From Stenotrophomonas sp. 169 (lineage in GTDB: Bacteria; Pseudomonadota; Gammaproteobacteria; Xanthomonadales; Xanthomonadaceae), in assembly GCF_014621775.1 (NCBI RefSeq), contig NZ_CP061204.1, forward strand, positions 3,492,501 through 3,556,500: DNA of 64,000 nt, given 5' to 3'. Position 1 is the first letter of the stretch. Each line of letters begins with the position of its first letter. The position numbers and the translations under genes were made by a program. This document shows positions 59,451-64,000 of the stretch, piece after piece. Below the pieces are notes generated by a model. The model was given only the letters and a program-made list of their open reading frames with translations, did not search any database and had not been told where the DNA came from.

Positions 59451-59492
59451 TGAAGCACCCCCACACGGCAACCTGAAACAGCCGGAGACCGC

Positions 59493-60694
59493 TTACCGCC
59501 GCACCCACAATGCCAGCGCGCTGGTACCGCAGGCCAGCAACACCACCGCATGCCATCCGCCCTGTGCCAAGGCCACCGCGCCCAGGCCCCCCCCGCCGCC
59601 ATGCCCACGAACACGCCGGTGAACAACAGGGCGTTCAAGCGGCTGCGCGCTTCCGGCTGCAGGCCGTAGACCAGCGTCTGGTGCGAAACCAGCGCTGCCT
59701 GGAAGCCGAAGTCGAAGATCACCGCACTCACTGCCAGCAGCACCAGGCGCAGCGACGTGGGCAGCACGCCATCCAGCAGCAGGCTGGCAAAGCCGATCAA
59801 CGCGATGCCAATGGCCAAGCGTGCCACGCGCTGGGTGCCCAGGCGATCAGCGAAGCGACCTGCAAACGGCGCCGCCAGTGCACCGGCCGCACCGGCAATA
59901 CCGAACGCCCCTGCCCCCGCACTGCCGATACCAAACCGGGCATGCAGCATCAGCGCCAAGGTGGACCAGAACGCACTGAAGCCCATCGCCAGCAGCGCCT
60001 GCGCCAAGACCGCACGGCGCAGCGGCGGCAGCTGCATCCACAGTGCGCCCATCGATCGCAGCAGCGCGCCGTAGCCCAAGGTCGTGGTCGGCGCGAAACG
60101 TGGCAAGGTGATGCGCAACAGCACCCCCATCAGCACCACTGACCCGGCGGCAGCGAGGAACATCACCCGCCAGCCCCATTGTTCGGCGACTACGCCGCTG
60201 ACCACGCGCGACAGCAGGATGCCCAGCAGCAGGCCGGTCATCACCTTGCCCACCAGCGCGCCGCGATGTTCCGGCGCGGCCAGCGTAGCGGCTGCCGGCA
60301 CCACGTCCTGCGCCACCGTGGCCATCAAGCCGACCAGCAGACTGGCGATCAACACACCCGGCAGGTGGCCGGACAGGCCCGCCGCCAGCAGCGCGGCACC
60401 CAGCAGCAGCGACTTCACCAGGATGATCCGCCGCCGTTCGAAGCGATCACCCAGTGGCGCCAGCAACGCAATACCTGCAGCGTAGCCGAGCTGGGTAACC
60501 GTCGGCACCAGACCGATGGCCGCATCTCCTGCGCCCAGGGAGGCCCCCATCGCGCCCAACATCGGCTGCGCGTAGTACAGCGACGCCACGCTGAAACCGG
60601 CGCCGGCGGCCATCACCGGGACCAGCATGGCAGGCAAGGCAGCCGGTGCAACGGAGCCCAGGGTGGGAGCAGGAATGTCATGCGCAGTGGACAT
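59493..60694 (-). pseudogene. MFS transporter, frameshifted in a C8/G8 tract
   Basis: The first ~360 residues are a typical 12-helix MFS exporter of the YdhP/AraJ type (PVMAAGAGFSVASLYYAQPM, LAPLGDRFERRRIILVK). Near the C-terminus, within an 8-G tract (59587-59594 as C8 on the plus strand), the frame breaks: after FVGMAAGGA the current frame yields Trp/Arg-rich nonsense to 59162, overlapping ankB. Adding one base gives LGAVALAQGGWHAVVLLACG and a stop at 59493, for a 400-residue protein of normal length. This may be a true mutation, length variation or a sequencing error. It is divergent from the LysR gene. Confidence 0.8.
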
Positions 60695-60788
60695 GGGAAG
60701 ATGCCTTGGAGGGGATGCCGCGCAGTCTCCTCCTGCCTCGATGCGACGTGTAGTAGGCTTTGCCGCATCAGCCCCATACGCCAGACGC

Positions 60789-61733
60789 ATGACCAAGCCG
60801 GTAACCACCCTCAACGCCGACCGCATCGATCTGCTGCGCACCTTCGTGCGCATCGTCGATGCCGGCAGCCTTTCCGCAGCGGCCAGCCAACTCGGCACCA
60901 CCCAGCCGACCATCAGCCGCCGCCTGCAGGCACTGGAGCGGCATTTCGGCCTGCGCCTGCTGCAGCGTTCCACCCATGGCATGCAACTGACCCATGACGG
61001 CGAGCGTTGCCTGCAGCACGCGCGCCAGTTGCTGGACAGCTGGGAGGGCATCGAGCAGGACCTGCGTGGCGCGGCCCAGCAGCCCAGTGGACGCCTGCGG
61101 GTGATGGTCCCGCATGCATTCGGCCAGGCCCAGTTGATGCCGCCGATGCTGGCGTTCCTGCGCCGGTACCCGCAGATCAGCCTGGAATGGCGGCTGCACG
61201 ATGGTCCGTCCGATCTGGTTGCCGAAGGCATGGACTGCGCCATCCGCGTAGGCCCCCTCGAGCAGCAGGACGTGGTGGCCGTCCATGTGGCCGATGTACC
61301 GCGCATCGTGGTCTGCGCTGCATCGCAGATGCCGGACCCGCTGCCAACGCACCCCGCCGCCCTTGCCGCCCTGCCGTGGGTATCACTCACCAGTTTCTAT
61401 CGCGAGAGCGTGCAACTGCAGCGCTGCCAGGGCGCAGGCACCGGCAAGACCAGCGAACGCATCGCCATCCAGCCCCGCCTGCTGACCGACAACCTGTTCG
61501 TCCTGCACCAGGCCGTTCGCGAAGGACTGGGCGTGGGCATCGGCTCGGCCTGGCTGATGGCCGACGATCTGCGCAGCGGCCGCCTGCAGCAGTTACTGCC
61601 CGGCTGGGAAGCCGCACCGCTGCCGGTGCATCTGGTGTTTCCCGCGGGTCGCCATCGTCCGGCGCGCCTGCAACTGTTCCTGGATGCCATCCGCGAGAGC
61701 ATTCCGGGCATCGAAGGCATGCGCCTGCGGTAG
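60789..61733 (+). CDS. LysR-family transcriptional regulator
   Basis: A 314-residue regulator. The N-terminal winged HTH (about 12-70, FVRIVDAGSLSAAASQLGTT, QPTISRRLQALERHFGLRLL) is followed by a substrate-binding domain (LRVMVPHAFGQAQLMPPMLA onwards). It diverges from the MFS gene with a 94-base gap, the usual layout when a LysR protein controls an exporter. The stop codon TAG is provided by the GTAG of a repeat at 61730. Confidence 0.93.
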   Translation: MTKPVTTLNADRIDLLRTFVRIVDAGSLSAAASQLGTTQPTISRRLQALERHFGLRLLQRSTHGMQLTHDGERCLQHARQLLDSWEGIEQDLRGAAQQPSGRLRVMVPHAFGQAQLMPPMLAFLRRYPQISLEWRLHDGPSDLVAEGMDCAIRVGPLEQQDVVAVHVADVPRIVVCAASQMPDPLPTHPAALAALPWVSLTSFYRESVQLQRCQGAGTGKTSERIAIQPRLLTDNLFVLHQAVREGLGVGIGSAWLMADDLRSGRLQQLLPGWEAAPLPVHLVFPAGRHRPARLQLFLDAIRESIPGIEGMRLR

Positions 61734-61757
61734 CGCCGAGCCATGCTCGGCGGCGCT
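61730..61757. repeat. GTAG repeat monomer
   Basis: GTAGCGCCGAGCCATGCTCGG begins at 61730 and overlaps the LysR stop codon. A single hairpin with an ATG-like core; it lies between convergent genes. Confidence 0.8.
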
Positions 61758-61761
61758 CTTC

Positions 61762-62682
61762 TCACAGCCCTCGAAACATATCCATGCGCACCTCGGTGCG
61801 CTGCATCTCGCCACGCATCCGCAGGTTCTCGCGCACCTCTTCATCGTAGCCCCTGCCGTTGCACACCAGCCCGGAAAGACACATCTCATCCGCCATGGCA
61901 GATTCCGGCCCGCACTCCAGCCCACGCTCGCAGGCGAGCAAGCTGACCGCATAGGCGTCCTGCTCGGACAGTTTCATGCCCACATCGGGATCAATCTCTT
62001 TCACAAGCAGACTGGACAACAGCACCCCCATCTCCTTCAGGGCTTCACCGTCCCCACCCGCCAGCGCCTCGTCGAGTAGCCCGGTCACCGCCTCACCGCG
62101 CCCTGTGGCAGTCCGCTCGATGATGCGTGCAGAGAGATCGCCGGCCTCTGCTGCCTGCCTACGCCACTGATGCGCGATGGCCTGCATCTGATCCGGGGCG
62201 AGCCGCAACGCGTCGCACTGCAGCTTCAGACGCCCGGCGGCGGCGCGGTACTGCGCTGCGGTGACCTGATCACCACGTGCAAGGTTCGCCGACACCGAAT
62301 CCACCGTGCTGTCGAACCTTGACCGTGCGTAGCCCATTCCCACGCAGCGCGCACCGATCCCCGCCAGCTGCCGCATGGCCGCAGCATCACCGGCTTGCGC
62401 TGAGCGCTTCAGGGCGCTGACCGTGTGAACCTGTGCCTGGGCTTCCGGCATCGGCACCTGATGCACAGCCGGGTCCACAGATGGCACAGATGCAGGGATT
62501 GGTGTTCTGTCCGGCCGACTTGTCTCCGGCGAGCCGACCACGTCCATGACTGTCCGCTCCTGCCTCCCCATGATCAGCAGAATCACGATTACCAAGGCGG
62601 CACACCAGGCGATCACGCTGCTTCTTCGCGCACTTCGTTTGCGCATTGCTACATCCGGCCCGTCATCAAGTACGTTCACCAC
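61762..62682 (-). CDS. hypothetical membrane-anchored protein
   Basis: A 306-residue protein with one membrane helix (about 23-40, VIAWCAALVIVILLIMG) after a basic N-terminus, so the bulk lies in the periplasm. Helical regions and four Cys residues (RCVGMGY, LQCDAL, ACERGLECGPESAMADEMC, LVCNG) suggest disulfides. I do not recognise a domain. The neighbouring genes are small unknowns. Confidence 0.7.
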   Translation of the reverse strand: MVNVLDDGPDVAMRKRSARRSSVIAWCAALVIVILLIMGRQERTVMDVVGSPETSRPDRTPIPASVPSVDPAVHQVPMPEAQAQVHTVSALKRSAQAGDAAAMRQLAGIGARCVGMGYARSRFDSTVDSVSANLARGDQVTAAQYRAAAGRLKLQCDALRLAPDQMQAIAHQWRRQAAEAGDLSARIIERTATGRGEAVTGLLDEALAGGDGEALKEMGVLLSSLLVKEIDPDVGMKLSEQDAYAVSLLACERGLECGPESAMADEMCLSGLVCNGRGYDEEVRENLRMRGEMQRTEVRMDMFRGL

Positions 62683-62723
62683 CGGATGCTAGCATCGGGC
62701 GCTCATCCTCAAGGACGATCACC

Positions 62724-62885
62724 ATGGGAAGTTTCAGCATCTGGCACATCCTGATCCTGTTGAGCCTGCTTTTGATCCCGGTCGGTATCGCGCTGGTCGT
62801 CTGGTTCATCGTGCGCATCTCGAACAAGCGCTCGCCGGTGAGTCAGTTGCCACCGCGTACGCCCACTGACGACAACCCGCCGTAA
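62724..62885 (+). CDS. small membrane protein with TatA-like N-terminus
   Basis: A 53-residue protein starting MGSFSIWHILILLSLLLIPV, like the TatA/TatE N-terminus (usual MG-x-SIWHxLI). It lacks the FG hinge and the amphipathic helix; a second hydrophobic run and a short basic/Pro-rich tail follow (RISNKRSPVSQLPP). AAGGA lies eight bases before the ATG. A role in Tat export is not supported. Confidence 0.65.
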   Translation: MGSFSIWHILILLSLLLIPVGIALVVWFIVRISNKRSPVSQLPPRTPTDDNPP

Positions 62886-62914
62886 CGCCGAACGAGCCCG
62901 CCCAGCTGAATTGG

Positions 62915-62938
62915 GTAGTGACGGCCGCTGGCCGCCAG
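62915..62938. repeat. GTAG repeat monomer (GTAGTGACGGCC type)
   Basis: GTAGTGACGGCCGCTGGCCG matches the first arm of the dimer at 51190, but only one hairpin is present here. Confidence 0.75.
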
Positions 62939-62974
62939 TTTCTGCATGACGCCATCCGCGACCGGCGGCAGCCT

Positions 62975-63340
62975 TCAAGCACCCGCCCGCCCATCGACCG
63001 GCTTGACCAGCTCGCGACTCGCCACCAGCAGTCCCTCAACCAGTTCCTGCCCAAGAATCGGCTCACTGCCGCCGTCGTGCAGACTCAGGTGTTCGGCGTG
63101 GAGTATTTCGAGAATGGCCGACAGCCCATGCAGCCGGCGCTGTTCCACTGTCGAGTTCGCACGCCGGTTTGATGCGGCAAGCAGCCACGCAGCGCGCGCC
63201 GCCGGATCGCACAGACACGCCAGCACCGGGTGATCGGCAAGCAGCGCCTCAAGTTTTTCGACGGCACGCGCAGGCAGGTCGAGTACGGCGTCGCCGATCA
63301 GCGCATGCAGGCGGTGGGCGGGCGGATAGTGACGTGACAT
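62975..63340 (-). CDS. hypothetical protein
   Basis: A 121-residue soluble protein (MSRHYPPAHRLHALIGDAVL), mostly helical, with no signal peptide or recognised domain. ATG at 63340 was chosen because the longer upstream frame has no conserved look. It has some codon-use support but no family match. Confidence 0.5.
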   Translation of the reverse strand: MSRHYPPAHRLHALIGDAVLDLPARAVEKLEALLADHPVLACLCDPAARAAWLLAASNRRANSTVEQRRLHGLSAILEILHAEHLSLHDGGSEPILGQELVEGLLVASRELVKPVDGRAGA

Positions 63341-63654
63341 GGCAGGCTCTCGCAGCACGGAAGCGCCACCCGCGCCGAAGCGCAGGGTGGCAGGCGATGC
63401 GGGTTGACGTACCGGCCAAGTTGTCGCCGAAAAACCGGCGGATCGGGTGATCCCCGCGCACCGCCTGCCGCAGAACCGGCATGGCAGTACATTCTCCGCC
63501 GTACCCGGAGGGCCACAACAGAGGTAAGCGACAACAACTTGATTCGGAACGTCAATTCCGGCTGGAGCGAAGGCCCCAGCCCCGTTATCGTGCACAGCCG
63601 CTGCGGCTTTTCGCTATCAGGCTTCCTGCAATCTTGAGATCGATCGCCGATATC
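63341..63654. other. 314-base region without a supported gene
   Basis: Only a weak 5-bp hairpin with a short T run (63596-63612, AGCCG-CTG-CGGCT) was noticed. No ORF with a ribosome-binding site is present. Confidence 0.45.
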
Positions 63655-64000
63655 TCACTGCCCTGACCCGCCATCCCGACCTGATCCGTCGCTTCGACGG
63701 CGTTTCCCCCATAGCGACCACAGCTTCAAAAGCTCGCCAAGGGCCATCAAGACCATCAGCAATGCGGGCGAAAAACCGGCCCAACCCATGTGTGCCAGGA
63801 AAAATACCGACGGCATCACGAGCAGTATTCTGAAAGGCAGTTGGGCAATGACGACGTAACGCCCCAGCCTGGAACGCTTCACCAGCAAGATGCCAGATAG
63901 CAGCATCGACAGCAGCAGGGTGGCATCAAGAATCGACACAAGTAACGGCAGCATGCTGCCGTGGCGCTGCTGTATCGCCATGCCCGACGCGATGTCATGA
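63655..64000 (-). CDS. hypothetical membrane protein, 5' end at or beyond the window edge
   Basis: At least 108 residues with about three membrane helices (LLVSILDATLLLSMLLSGIL, QLPFRILLVMPSVFFLAH, PALLMVLMALGELLKLWSLW) and a basic C-terminal tail. The frame stays open upstream of the ATG at 63981 to the window end, so the true start may lie outside. No family is recognised. Confidence 0.55.
   Translation of the reverse strand, partial: HDIASGMAIQQRHGSMLPLLVSILDATLLLSMLLSGILLVKRSRLGRYVVIAQLPFRILLVMPSVFFLAHMGWAGFSPALLMVLMALGELLKLWSLWGKRRRSDGSGRDGGSGQ

Noticed and set aside
62724..62885. Annotation as tatA
   Set aside because: The FG hinge and the amphipathic helix of TatA are missing and no tatB or tatC is near.
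63404..63637. Small plus-strand frame near the window end
   Set aside because: Weak start context and no conserved-looking sequence.

Overview
The window is high-GC, gene-dense chromosomal DNA that most resembles Stenotrophomonas (Xanthomonadaceae, Gammaproteobacteria). The main reasons are the many short GTAG-headed inverted repeats between genes (the SMAG/REP family described in Stenotrophomonas maltophilia), the TGTACA-type LexA2 operator before a lexA2-imuA-imuB-dnaE2 cassette, algZ-algR-hemC linkage, and protein sequences that read as xanthomonad. No rRNA, tRNA, CRISPR array, integrase or complete insertion sequence was seen. The assignment to genus is inference from reading, not from a database search.

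Layout. 0.3-8.3 kb: oligopeptidase A (prlC), a PLP cysteine-synthase-like enzyme, glyoxalase I, a CBS-pair protein, an old-yellow-enzyme reductase and glmS; two 36-37 bp perfect palindromes sit between the convergent gene ends. 8.3-15.9 kb: a sigma-54-type promoter with TGTCCG enhancer-like repeats, then an adaptor, an ABC ATPase, two FtsX/MacB-type permeases, an NtrC-family regulator and a histidine kinase with almost no periplasmic loop. This looks like a self-contained envelope-stress export module and it separates glmS from glmU. 16-21 kb: glmU, a GtrA protein, a GTAG-repeat array, a YfhO-like membrane protein and an exported chorismate mutase. 21-28.4 kb: the complete atpIBEFHAGDC operon with its promoter, hairpins at several gene junctions and a terminator. 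28.4-36.8 kb: a candidate small RNA, an outer-membrane barrel, a small NQYP-repeat secreted protein, lpdA and aceF of pyruvate dehydrogenase, a deoxyinosine glycosylase and two tandem OmpW paralogues.

37-44.4 kb: the glycerol operon glpD-glpF-glpK, in which glpD is broken by a 17-bp tandem duplication; then metQ, a WYL regulator, a lipoprotein and a DUF481 outer-membrane protein. 44.4-50.5 kb: hemC, a repeat-rich spacer with two inverted nested-hairpin elements, algR, algZ, a carboxylesterase and opgH. 51-57.2 kb: the SOS mutasome dnaE2-imuB-imuA-lexA2. 57.2-61.8 kb: periplasmic catalase katB with ankB, an MFS exporter frameshifted at a C8 tract, and its divergent LysR regulator. The last 2 kb carries small unrecognised proteins and a membrane protein cut by the window end.

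Together the window joins housekeeping energy and cell-wall precursor genes (ATP synthase, PDH, GlmS/GlmU) with several stress modules (sigma-54 ABC export, SOS mutagenesis, catalase, AlgZR). The most noteworthy items are the sigma-54 module with its enhancer array, the nested-hairpin repeat pair, the large palindromes, the broken glpD and the candidate small RNA.
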